DNA from: Actimicrobium sp034313845
GTDB taxonomy: Bacteria > Pseudomonadota > Gammaproteobacteria > Burkholderiales > Burkholderiaceae_D
Length of the DNA stretch: 64,000 bases
Assembly (NCBI RefSeq): GCF_034313845.1
Contig: NZ_JAVIWN010000008.1
Direction: 5' to 3' (one strand)
A program made the translations under genes and the position numbers. Below the pieces are notes generated by a model, which worked only from the letters and a program-made list of their open reading frames with translations, had not been told where the DNA came from and searched no databases. This document shows, in pieces, positions 56,071 to 64,000 of this stretch. Position 1 is the first letter of the stretch, and every line of letters starts with the position of its first letter.

Positions 56071-56415
56071 TCAAGCAGCGCAGGTTGGTGCCGTACGCAC
56101 GGTGTGCCGCCAGTCAATACCTTCGAGCAGCATCGATAGCTGCGCCGAGCTCAGGTGAATGCCACCAGCAGTGGCCTGTGGCCAGACGAAACGGCCCCGT
56201 TCCAGCCGCTTGCAGAACAGGCACAAACCATGACCGTCCCACCAAAGAACCTTGACGAGATCACCACGCTTGCCCCGGAAGACGAAGACATGACCACCGA
56301 AGGGATTGACGTCCAAGGCGGCCTGCGCAACGGCCGCCAGTCCATCGAAGCCACGTCGCATGTCGGTGACGCCAGCGACCAGCCAGACGCGCGTGCTGGC
56401 AGGAAGGCCGATCAC
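56071..56415 (-). CDS. IS66 TnpB, second copy
   Basis: A 114-residue protein with STRVWLVAGVTDMRRGFDGL, HVFVFRGKRGDLVKVLWWDG, FVWPQATAGGIHLSSAQLSM and LLEGIDWRHT. Intact frame. It overlaps tnpA by 4 bp (56412-56415). Not functional without TnpC. Confidence 0.9.
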   Translation of the reverse strand: MIGLPASTRVWLVAGVTDMRRGFDGLAAVAQAALDVNPFGGHVFVFRGKRGDLVKVLWWDGHGLCLFCKRLERGRFVWPQATAGGIHLSSAQLSMLLEGIDWRHTVRTAPTCAA

Positions 56416-56831
56416 CGCGACGATCCGAAGTCGCCCTGCAATAACTCGCGCAAGAGCGCGCCGACGACGGCTTGGTCCGATGCGCCACGAATAAAGACGG
56501 TCGTGTCGCCACGTCGAAGTTCTATCCCGGCGTCACGAGGTGCGATAGTTGGCCGTGTTCGAGCCGGTAATGGGGCCGGCGGGCTCTCAACGACATGCAC
56601 TGTAATTAGCGTCGGCGTGGTCGTGGCAACTTGAGCCATGAGATAGTCGCGGCGCCAGCCAGCTAACAAATTAGTGTTGAGTCTATTGGCAAGCGCAACA
56701 CCGGCGACGGACACATCAGGCCGTAATGTTTGCTCAACCAACTCTCGCTTGAAGAGGCCGGTAAAACTGCGTCGTCTGCCAGAGTTCGGAGAAATTGCAA
56801 CGATCGATTGCTCGTGATTGTCCATGCTCAT
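56412..56831 (-). CDS. IS66 TnpA, second copy
   Basis: A 139-residue helper with MDNHEQSIVAISPNSGRRRS, GLFKRELVEQTLRPDVSVAG, VALANRLNTNLLAGWRRDYL as helix-turn-helix and IELRRGDTTVFIRG near the end. The frame is intact. Its first 40 codons are also found, mutated, at 4920-5050. Confidence 0.85.
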   Translation of the reverse strand: MSMDNHEQSIVAISPNSGRRRSFTGLFKRELVEQTLRPDVSVAGVALANRLNTNLLAGWRRDYLMAQVATTTPTLITVHVVESPPAPLPARTRPTIAPRDAGIELRRGDTTVFIRGASDQAVVGALLRELLQGDFGSSR

Positions 56832-56948
56832 ATTCGTCTGATCAGAAATACGCGGGCATGCCGCGTTGTGCGATCAGGTGGAAGATGCCGTGGATGGAGG
56901 CTTACCTAAGGGCTAAGCGGGTCTCTTTGCCGCAACTGTATGCCGCAG

Positions 56949-57256
56949 TCATGACTCGGCTAGGACGGACATGAGCGAGGCAATAAATTTGTCCTCCGGA
57001 GTGCCCAGATCGAATTGCAGGCCCGGCTGGGCAATCAGCGAAATCTCCACGCCTGGAGTTCGCCCGGCGTGCGAAACAGATCGATTGTCGAGTGGCCCCA
57101 GCGGATCAGCTCGGTGACCAATACCATGTCGACATCGCGCGCCTGGTTCAGTGCCATGTCCTTCTTGCGCTCAACGTGATTATCCTTGGCATTCGAGACC
57201 GTTTCCTTCCAGACGCCCATGACCTCGAAGCCTGCGTTTGCGGTAAACACCCGCAA
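56949..57256 (-). pseudogene. Serine recombinase (resolvase) fragment
   Basis: The frame reads FTANAGFEVMGVWKETVSNA, KDNHVERKKDMALNQARDVD, MVLVTELIRWGHSTIDLFRT, the central part of the resolvase catalytic domain. After a frameshift near 57040, SLIAQPGLQFDLGTPEDKFI, ASLMSVLAES continues to a stop at 56949. The N-terminal Ser-containing part and the helix-turn-helix are both lost. Confidence 0.75.
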
Positions 57257-57404
57257 GTCTCCTAGCGCTCACAGAACTAGTTGACACTCCCGTAAGCAAG
57301 GAAGAGACAGCATGGGCGCATTACCCAGAAATGGCATTCCAGCAAGAAAATGCGACATTTATATTTGGGAGAAAGGGGGGCAATTTTAGGTCGGCATCAA
57401 CAGC

Positions 57405-57963
57405 CATCGACCGTCAAATGCCACTTACGCCATGTCCGGCGGGACTTCGCGCCATGTTTTGCTTCCAGCCATTGACCGGCACCGAAGACTTCCAAGGCAG
57501 TGCTGTCGATCAACACATGCAGCGGTCCGTTTGGTGCCGGCGCTGATTTCATGATCGGCAACCCGACCGATCGGTGACTAACCGTCGTGTGATCCGAGGC
57601 AAAGACCGTCAGATTCATCAACGTCAGTACCGTCGCCATCAAGCCATCTGTTTGGCGCCGCACCATTTTGAACGCTATGCGCAGCATCAGGCACGTTTCA
57701 ATGGCGATGCCCTGGTAACGTATCTACCCACCCGGTCCAACGCTTTGCCACTGGGCCAGTACAGTATCTTCAACCCCCAAAGTCAGGCTGCCACGCCGCC
57801 GCCGTCCCGCTTCGTGTGCCGGCCAATTCTGCACCTTGAACCTCATCTTCGGAAGACGATAGCGGCGGTGGGTGTTGTGCTTGTTTGGTATCGGAATGAC
57901 CCAGCGAATATTGACTCGCTCCGTAACATTTGCCACTTTCCGGATTTGAACTGCACCAACGCC
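57405..57963 (-). mobile_element. IS5-family element, 5' part
   Basis: The right end ACTGCACCAACGCC (ending 57963) and the minus frame PNKHNTHRRYRLPKMRFKVQ, NWPAHEAGRRRRGSLTLGVE, then HVLIDSTALEVFGAGQWLEA match the IS5 transposase at 24945-25952 with a stop and frame changes near 57725. It ends inside the transposase at HLTVD (about 57405). Older than the other copies. Confidence 0.85.
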
Positions 57964-57993
57964 CGAAGGCGTGGCACATCCGGCTTTGATTAT

Positions 57994-60900
57994 TTAAGGT
58001 GGCTGCGTAGCCGCCCCGGGTTCGGCCGACACGCTGGACGGCGGCAGGCGCTTGTCCTCGCGCAGCATCGCTTCGAAATCGGCGGCGGGCACAGGCCGAC
58101 TGAAATAATAGCCCTGGATTTCGTCGCAGCCGTGGCGCCGCAAACAATCCAGTTGTTCCTCGGTCTCGACGCCTTCTGCAACCACCCGCAGGCCCAGGCT
58201 GTGTCCCATCGCAATCACCGCAATAGCAATCATCGCGTCCTTGGAGCTTTTGGTGATGTCGGTGATAAAAGCGCGGTCGATTTTCAAGAAATCGAACGGG
58301 AAGCGCTTCAAGTAGGCCAACGAGGAATAACCGGTGCCGAAATCGTCGAGCGCCAGTTTGACATGGAGTTGCTTTAAGGCCTGTAAATCGCGGGCGGCTA
58401 CTTCCGGATCGCTCATCACGATCGATTCAGTCAATTCGAATTCAATGTACTTTGACGCGAGTCCGTGCCGCGCGATGCTGTCGCGGATGGTGTGCAGCAC
58501 CTGCCCTTTCTTGAACTGGGCGGCCGACAAATTCACCGCGACCGGCACGATGACCACCTGCTGCGCCAGCCAGGCGCTCTGCTGCGCGCACACAGTGTCG
58601 ATCACCCACGCTCCGATCGGCACTATCAGACCGGTCTCTTCGGCCAGCGGGATGAAATGGTCGGGTGGCACCGTGCCACTCTGCGGATGCTGCCAGCGGA
58701 TCAACGCTTCGGCGCTGACGATACACCCACTCTGCAAGTCGACGCGCGGTTGATAGAACACCACGAACTGGCCCAGATCAAGCGCCTCCTGCAGTTCACT
58801 CCTGAGCTTCAATCTGGCCGCAAGGGCGGCGTTCATCTGCGGCGCGTAATACAGATAGCGCTCATCAAGTGACTTTGCTTTCTTGAGGGCGATCTCGGCA
58901 TGTTTGAACAGCGTTTCCGCATCACGCCCGTCGTCCGGGTACAAGGCCAGGCCGGCGCGCGCCGTCATACGTACTTCCTGCAGGTCGACGGTAAAGGCGC
59001 TGTTGAAGGCACTGAAGATCTGCTGCTCGAGGATGCTGGTCAGGTCAGTCGAGACCTGCAGATTCGGCACCGCGATAGCGAAGATGTCGCCGCTAATACG
59101 GGCCAGACTGTACGGTTCGGTCAGGGTAGCGCTAATGCGCTCGGCCACTTGCAACAAGACTGCGTCGCCCGCGTGACGCCCCAGCACGTCGTTCAGCTGG
59201 GAAAAATGGTCGAGGTCGAGCAGGATCACGCAGGTGCACGGCGTTATTGAATTGTCGTGCCTGACTCCTTGCAGAAACTGGGTAAGGCGGTCGTGAAACA
59301 GCATGCGGTTCGGCAGGCCAGTCAACACATCGTAGCAAGCCAGGTAGCTGAGCTTTTCTTCCTTATCGATGAAGCGCAGTCCGAACGAAAGGTCTCCGGC
59401 CATTTCGTTGAGCAGTTTTTGTTCTTGCTCGTTGAAATTTCCGACCTCGTCCGACAGCAGGGTGAACACGGCAACCGCCTGTTGGTCCAGCATCAGGGGA
59501 ATCGCCGCCAGCGAGCGGTAGCCGTGTTTTTGCATCGCGCCCGTTGTCGGCAACAGGGTATCGATGTCATTGCAGAAGACGGGGCGCAGCTCGCGCACCG
59601 CCACGCTCCATGGCAAGTCGCTGTCGACGGTGTTGGCGCGCGCACTGAATGGCGCGGCATGCTCGTCCTTGCCGCCAAAGCTGGCCACAACCTTGCCCTT
59701 TTGCGTGGTCGGATCAATGATTCCGACCCAAGCCATGCCGAAGGCCCCCTGGTTGACGGCGACCCGGCACGCTTCCTGAAACAGCGCGTTGCGATCGTGA
59801 ATCCGCACAATCGCCGAGTTGATCCCGGACAGAATCACGGCAACCCGGTTCAAGCGGGCTACCCGGCGCTCCTGATCCTTTTGCAAGGTCACGTCCTGTA
59901 GCGTATGGAACAGGCGCTTGCCAATTGCGTCAGCGCACTCCGGAAACGGTTCGAGCACCTGGTGTAATTCGATAGTTGTCCCATCGCTATGACGCACCCG
60001 GTAGCCAACCTGCATCCGCGTGGTGCTGATGCCGGCGGTGCGGTAGCAGGCCAGAAATTTGGCGCGGTCGGCGATCTCGACGAGCGCCAGCCAGGCCTCG
60101 ATTGTGGTCGGCATCGCGTGCTCGGCCACGCCGATCAGCTGGGGCAGGGTCTTCGACCAGCTCTCGAACCGGCCATCGTTAGCACTGACAATGTGGGCCG
60201 ATTTGGTCAGGATCTGGGCGCGGCGCAGGCCGGCCTCGCTCAACTTGAGCTTGTCGGCGACCAGTTTGCGCTCGACGACCTCTCTTTCGAGCAGGCCGAC
60301 ATGCTGCTGGACCGCTTCATATAGGTTCAGGTTCTCATACAGCGGCGCCAGCTGAGCCGCCAAGATGGTGCCAAATTCCTTGTCTTCGTCGCTGAAGTCG
60401 ATGGCGCCGGTCTTGCCGGACAGGTATAGCCAGCCTTGCTGTTCGGCACCCTGCATGATCGGCACCATTAGAAAGCTGTGGCGCAACGGGTGATACCACG
60501 GCAGGTGGCGCACCTCGGCTGCGACGCCGCCAAGGTCGAGCATGCAGCCGCCGGCCAGGCGCTCGCGCATCACGCCGGCGTCCGCGGTATAGGCGTCGAG
60601 CGCTTCGAAAATCTGATCGATATCGCCACCCGCCATGTCGCAGTTAGCACTACGCCGGGGCTGGCCCCTACCGTGCATACAGACCGCACTGCGGGTGGTA
60701 CCCATGATGTTTTGTGCGGTCCGGCAAAAGCGTTCGAGCAGGCACTGCGAATCACGCTCGGTCGACAAGGTCATGCTCAGCTCAAGCAGTGCCGCCAGAC
60801 GCAGACTGAGGGTCTGGACGTTTGCCAACGCATACATCGGGTGACTCGGCATGTCTGGGGTGGCGTCGACATCAATGTCCGCGGACAGCGCCTGCTGCAG

Positions 60901-61350
60901 GCGCTGTTGCAGGCCGGTCAGTTCCGGCATAATCGTTAGGTCGTGCGTGTCCGATGGATCGGTCTCGGACGGCAGGACAAAGACATTGCCTAGCGCCAGC
61001 GCTACGGTTTCGAGGATTTTTTGCGGTTCGGCCGGCTTAGTCAGTACTGCCGTCACGCCGAAGGTCTGGGCCATTGCCTCGGCCTGACCAACGCTGTAGG
61101 TCGCAGTGTAAAAAATCACCGGAATCTGCGCCGTGACCGGATTGGCATGCAGCCGGTTGACCAATTCGATGCCATCCATAACCGGCATCAGGATGTCCGA
61201 GATCACCAGGTCCGGCGGTTGGAGCAGCGCCATCTTGAGAGCCTGGGCGCCATGCACGGCACGCTGCACCCGGTAGCCACCGTAGTCCAGCAGCGTGGCG
61301 AGGAACTCGAGGTTGATGATGCGGTCATCGACGATCAGAATGGTTTTCAT
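57994..61350 (-). CDS. REC-GAF-PAS-GAF-GGDEF(degenerate)-EAL protein
   Basis: An 1118-residue cytosolic protein. N-terminal receiver with Asp52 (DLVISDILMPVMDG) and Lys in VLTKPAEP; a GAF domain (about 175-340); a coiled coil; a PAS domain (about 385-500); a second GAF (about 510-660); a GGDEF domain with the signature changed to SGDIF (753-757), thus probably without cyclase activity; and an EAL domain with intact EAL (881-883), DDFGTGYSSL and LKIDRAFI. It should hydrolyse cyclic-di-GMP under control of phosphorylation. The start lies 9 bp after the stop of the double-receiver gene: same operon as the kinase at the window edge. Confidence 0.95.
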   Translation of the reverse strand: MKTILIVDDRIINLEFLATLLDYGGYRVQRAVHGAQALKMALLQPPDLVISDILMPVMDGIELVNRLHANPVTAQIPVIFYTATYSVGQAEAMAQTFGVTAVLTKPAEPQKILETVALALGNVFVLPSETDPSDTHDLTIMPELTGLQQRLQQALSADIDVDATPDMPSHPMYALANVQTLSLRLAALLELSMTLSTERDSQCLLERFCRTAQNIMGTTRSAVCMHGRGQPRRSANCDMAGGDIDQIFEALDAYTADAGVMRERLAGGCMLDLGGVAAEVRHLPWYHPLRHSFLMVPIMQGAEQQGWLYLSGKTGAIDFSDEDKEFGTILAAQLAPLYENLNLYEAVQQHVGLLEREVVERKLVADKLKLSEAGLRRAQILTKSAHIVSANDGRFESWSKTLPQLIGVAEHAMPTTIEAWLALVEIADRAKFLACYRTAGISTTRMQVGYRVRHSDGTTIELHQVLEPFPECADAIGKRLFHTLQDVTLQKDQERRVARLNRVAVILSGINSAIVRIHDRNALFQEACRVAVNQGAFGMAWVGIIDPTTQKGKVVASFGGKDEHAAPFSARANTVDSDLPWSVAVRELRPVFCNDIDTLLPTTGAMQKHGYRSLAAIPLMLDQQAVAVFTLLSDEVGNFNEQEQKLLNEMAGDLSFGLRFIDKEEKLSYLACYDVLTGLPNRMLFHDRLTQFLQGVRHDNSITPCTCVILLDLDHFSQLNDVLGRHAGDAVLLQVAERISATLTEPYSLARISGDIFAIAVPNLQVSTDLTSILEQQIFSAFNSAFTVDLQEVRMTARAGLALYPDDGRDAETLFKHAEIALKKAKSLDERYLYYAPQMNAALAARLKLRSELQEALDLGQFVVFYQPRVDLQSGCIVSAEALIRWQHPQSGTVPPDHFIPLAEETGLIVPIGAWVIDTVCAQQSAWLAQQVVIVPVAVNLSAAQFKKGQVLHTIRDSIARHGLASKYIEFELTESIVMSDPEVAARDLQALKQLHVKLALDDFGTGYSSLAYLKRFPFDFLKIDRAFITDITKSSKDAMIAIAVIAMGHSLGLRVVAEGVETEEQLDCLRRHGCDEIQGYYFSRPVPAADFEAMLREDKRLPPSSVSAEPGAATQPP

Positions 61351-61359
61351 GGTGCGGGC

Positions 61360-62181
61360 CTACTGGCGCGCAACGCGCAGGCAGTCTTCGATTTCCCGGA
61401 TCAGCATGTGGGCCTCGATCGGATGCTGGATGAAGTGCACAGCGCCGAGTTGCAGGCATTGCTGGATAATGTGTTCACCCAATGCGGCGCTGATGAACAC
61501 GAACGGTACCGCTTGCAGGACAGGGTCCGCCTTCACTTGCGCGATGAAAACTAGGCCGTCCTCATCGGGCATGCGCAAGTCGCACAGGATCAGATCGATC
61601 TCCGACGCGTAGGCGTGTACCAAGCCATCTTTCGCGCTGCTTGCCAACACCACCTGAAAGCCGCACGGCTCCAGCGCACAGCGGATGAATTCACGGTTGG
61701 CCGGCAGGTCGTCGACCACCAAGATGCACCCGTTGCGAACCGGGTGCGGTGCGCTGCTATCCTCCACGGTGGCGTTCGGTGCGACGATCGAAATGGTCGA
61801 ATGCAGGTCGTGGTCGATATATTGCTCGACTTGGCTGACAAACAGTTCCGGTTCGATTGGTTTGCCGAGATAGCCGTCAAAGCCGGCCGCCAATAGTTTC
61901 TGGCGGTCGCCTACCATCGCCAGCGCGGTGACAGCGATGACCGGGATGCTGAGCAGCGCCTCGCCAGACCTGCGTTTCAGTTGTTCCAACACGTCGTAAC
62001 CGTCCATCTTGGGCAAGTGGACGTCGCAAATGATCAGGTCGGGCAATTCACGGCGCGCCGTTTCAACGCCCTCCTCGCCGTTGTAGGCAGATAAAACGGT
62101 GTGGCCGAACGCTTGGAGCAGGTAAGTCATCAGCTCCATGTTGGCCGGGTTGTCTTCGATGATTAAGATACGGGCTGACAT
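61360..62181 (-). CDS. Double-receiver response regulator
   Basis: A 273-residue protein of two receivers joined by a linker of about 25 residues. The first has Asp53 (LIICDVHLPKMDGYDVL), Thr in VIAVTALAM and Lys in GYLGKPIEP, so it looks functional. The second has Asp201 (LILCDLRMPDEDG), but the conserved Lys is replaced (VHFIQHPIEAH, Gln before HP), so it is probably altered. No output domain. It lies between the sensor kinase and the EAL protein and likely carries phosphate from one to the other. Confidence 0.9.
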   Translation of the reverse strand: MSARILIIEDNPANMELMTYLLQAFGHTVLSAYNGEEGVETARRELPDLIICDVHLPKMDGYDVLEQLKRRSGEALLSIPVIAVTALAMVGDRQKLLAAGFDGYLGKPIEPELFVSQVEQYIDHDLHSTISIVAPNATVEDSSAPHPVRNGCILVVDDLPANREFIRCALEPCGFQVVLASSAKDGLVHAYASEIDLILCDLRMPDEDGLVFIAQVKADPVLQAVPFVFISAALGEHIIQQCLQLGAVHFIQHPIEAHMLIREIEDCLRVARQ

Positions 62182-62241
62182 ATAAATGTCCCTTTTATAA
62201 AAAGTGACGAACAGCGTAACGAACAGTGCAATTTGAATCGC

Positions 62242-64000
62242 TCAGGACTTTAATTCCAGCACAAACGTGCTGCCGTGGCCATATTCGCTATGGAACGACA
62301 GGTTGCCGCCGACCAGCGAAGCCAGCTTCTGGCTCAGATATAGGCCAAGCCCGGTGCCTTCGTAGCGGCGGGTCGACCCGGTGTCGAGCTGGGTGAACGC
62401 CTGGAATAATTTGGCCTGGTCTTCCGGGCGGATACCGACGCCCGAATCGGTGACACTGAAATGAGTCAGTGTGTGGCCGTCGTCGTCGTCATTCACACGG
62501 AGTTCCGACAGCGACAGTACGATACTTCCGGAATCTGTGAACTTGATCGCGTTATTGACAAAGTTGAGCAAAATTTGGTTTAGCGCGCGGCGATCGGTGC
62601 GCAGCGTGATCGGCGCGATCGGCGTCTCGGCACTCAAGGACAGTCCTTTTTGCTCTGCTAGGGTCAACAGCGTGTCGATGACTTCTTTAATGACTTCCTG
62701 GCACACGACCGGCAACAATTCGAGTTCAACATTGCCGGCCTCGATCTTGGCCACATCGAGCAGGTCGTTGATAAGCGACAGCAGGTGACGCCCGCTGCTC
62801 TGGATGATTTTCAGTTGCTTATCCTGGCCCGCAGTCAAAGGCCCCGGCAGCTTCATCAACAAGGTGCCGGTAAAGCCAATGATCGCATTGAGCGGCGTAC
62901 GCAATTCGTGCGACATGCTGGCTAGGAAACGGTCCTTGGCCAGATTGGCGTTTTCCATCTCGATGTTTTTTGTCTGCAGCGTTTGCTCGAAACGCTTGCG
63001 TTCCGTGACGTCGCGCGCCGAAGCAAACACCCCCTGCAGCTTGCCGTCGCGATCATGGAAGGTCGAAGCGTTGTAAGACACCACGGTTTCCATCCCGGTG
63101 CGCCCGAGCGCGGTCAGTTCATAGTCTGTGACCTTGCCTTCTTGCAACGCCCGCTTGATGCCCTGCAAGGCCCGCTCGGGATCGGTGAAATAGTCCTTGA
63201 ACGGGGTACCGATAAGCTCCGCCGACGGGTAGCCAGTGAGCGCCTCCATCTGCTGGTTGACGTCGCTGATGACGCCGAGCGAATCGGTGGTCATCAAGGC
63301 GTCGATGTTCGATTCGATCAGTGAACGGGTGTAGAACTGCTGATCGCGCAATTGCTGCTCCATTACCTTTTGCCCGGAAATATCGCGCGCTGCGGCCAGG
63401 ATGCCGATCGTCGCACCTTGCGCATCGCCGAACACGCCGGCATTGAAGCTGACCGTGATGCGCCGCGCATGGCGGGTAATCAGTTCCAGTTCATAACCAA
63501 ACACGCGCGCTTCAGCCAACGTTTTCTGCACACCGCCGGTAGCGAGACCCGCATCGGTGAAGTACTTGGGAAATGGCGAATTAATCAGGTGCTTGCGCGA
63601 AAAGCCGGTAAGGCGGATCGCCTCGGCGTTAACGTCGGTAATGATGCCGTCCGGCGAGATGGCGAATTGGGCATCGGCCGACGCTTCGATCAGCGAGCGG
63701 TTGTAGGCTTGCTGCTCGGTCAACTGACTCTGCAACCTGGCTTGCTCCGAGATGTCGCGCGCCGACGCGAAGATCCCCTCGATCTGCCCTTCCAAGCCCC
63801 GGTAGACTGAGGCATTGAACGACACTGTCGCTTTACGCAAGTTTTTGGTCTTGAGCACTAGTTCGTAGTTGGTGACCACCCCTTCGGCGAAAGTACGCAT
63901 GACGCCGATGTCGGCCCGGGCCGGCTCTGTGAAATACTGCTTGAATAGCGAGCCGATCAATTCCCCCCGCGAATAAGCTGTCATGCGGCACATCTGGTCG
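62242..64000 (-). CDS. Multi-PAS sensor histidine kinase, running off the window
   Basis: The 3' 583 codons of a larger gene; the start lies beyond 64000. At least four PAS-like repeats (about 120 residues each; RLTGFSRKHLINSPFPKYFT, then ALTGYPSAELIGTPFKDYFT and others) are nearly tandem copies of one another. They are followed by HisKA (FLASMSHELRTPLNAIIGFT) and HATPase (NQILLNFVNNAIKFTDSGSI, DSGVGIRPEDQ, GTGLGLYLSQKLA). It ends without a receiver. The 60-bp gap to the double receiver is short, so the three genes are likely co-transcribed. Confidence 0.9.
   Translation of the reverse strand, partial: DQMCRMTAYSRGELIGSLFKQYFTEPARADIGVMRTFAEGVVTNYELVLKTKNLRKATVSFNASVYRGLEGQIEGIFASARDISEQARLQSQLTEQQAYNRSLIEASADAQFAISPDGIITDVNAEAIRLTGFSRKHLINSPFPKYFTDAGLATGGVQKTLAEARVFGYELELITRHARRITVSFNAGVFGDAQGATIGILAAARDISGQKVMEQQLRDQQFYTRSLIESNIDALMTTDSLGVISDVNQQMEALTGYPSAELIGTPFKDYFTDPERALQGIKRALQEGKVTDYELTALGRTGMETVVSYNASTFHDRDGKLQGVFASARDVTERKRFEQTLQTKNIEMENANLAKDRFLASMSHELRTPLNAIIGFTGTLLMKLPGPLTAGQDKQLKIIQSSGRHLLSLINDLLDVAKIEAGNVELELLPVVCQEVIKEVIDTLLTLAEQKGLSLSAETPIAPITLRTDRRALNQILLNFVNNAIKFTDSGSIVLSLSELRVNDDDDGHTLTHFSVTDSGVGIRPEDQAKLFQAFTQLDTGSTRRYEGTGLGLYLSQKLASLVGGNLSFHSEYGHGSTFVLELKS

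Larger units (their letters stand above)
55345..56905 (-). mobile_element. IS66-family element, second copy, 3' part lost
   Basis: It ends at GAGGCTTAC (56905), the inverted form of GTAAGCCTC, and contains tnpA, tnpB and the first 220 codons of tnpC in the minus direction. tnpC is cut at about 55345 by IS3 DNA. The 4838-5050 remnant belongs to this IS66 type, which is different from the complete copy at 9604-12133. Confidence 0.9.

Overview
The window looks like plasmid or plasmid-like accessory DNA from a betaproteobacterium, probably Burkholderiales (an Oxalobacteraceae-like host is my inference from gene style, not a search). It carries an iteron origin with a Rep initiator (18.8-20.5 kb) and a ParA/ParB pair (20.6-22.8 kb). 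It also holds one intact and one decayed tyrosine recombinase and several toxin-antitoxin modules in different states of decay. Insertion sequences of the IS3, IS4, IS5, IS6, IS21, IS66 and IS1182 types are plentiful, most of them truncated or nested. No rRNA or tRNA gene was recognised.

Layout. 1-2.23 kb is AT-richer, stop-rich and unlike the rest; it resembles eukaryotic non-coding DNA and meets the 3' part of a bacterial NRAMP-type transporter at about 2.24-2.3 kb, so it may be an assembly chimera. 3.4-5.1 kb holds a flavodoxin-fold reductase, a TauE/SafE tail and an IS66 remnant. 5.1-8.9 kb is a large GAF/PAS/GGDEF/EAL protein. 8.9-13.7 kb is an IS5 remnant, a complete IS66 element, an IS3 remnant and two HigA-like loci. 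13.7-16.0 kb has a 150-bp pair of inverted IS-like ends and a 703-residue recombinase. 16.4-22.8 kb is the plasmid backbone. 22.8-24.9 kb is mostly non-coding with strong hairpins. 26.0-30.2 kb is a catabolic cassette: a GntR/FCD regulator divergent from SDR, MFS transporter and BKACE (DUF849) genes. 30.3-34.6 kb holds a ribbon-helix-helix-like small gene, an IS1182 copy in a J-domain gene, a decayed toxin-antitoxin pair and an unknown gene.

34.8-37.0 kb is the most unusual part: about 2.2 kb with no convincing gene but several families of hairpins. In the main family about ten units share a 17-19 nt loop (core TTACGCGAG) while the stem sequence changes from unit to unit and both arms change together. 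37.9-39.2 kb is an IS5 copy cut by an IS6-family element. 39.3-44.5 kb is a bacteriophytochrome locus (bphO with an apparent frameshift, bphP, a response regulator and a hybrid kinase). 45.1-48.9 kb is an IS21/IS4/IS6 cluster that truncates a higA. 49.5-53.0 kb holds a zinc alcohol dehydrogenase and katG, bracketed by inverted repeats of about 155 bp. 53.2-57.96 kb is decayed recombinase, IS3, IS66, resolvase and IS5 material. 58.0-64.0 kb is a signalling operon: a multi-PAS histidine kinase running off the window, a double-receiver protein and a REC-GAF-PAS-GGDEF-EAL protein.

Together, a replicating and partitioning backbone carries cargo for light and second-messenger signalling, peroxide defence and beta-keto acid catabolism, with heavy IS traffic and many frameshifts and in-frame stops. 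All calls come from reading the sequence; family names are by recognition of motifs, without database searches.
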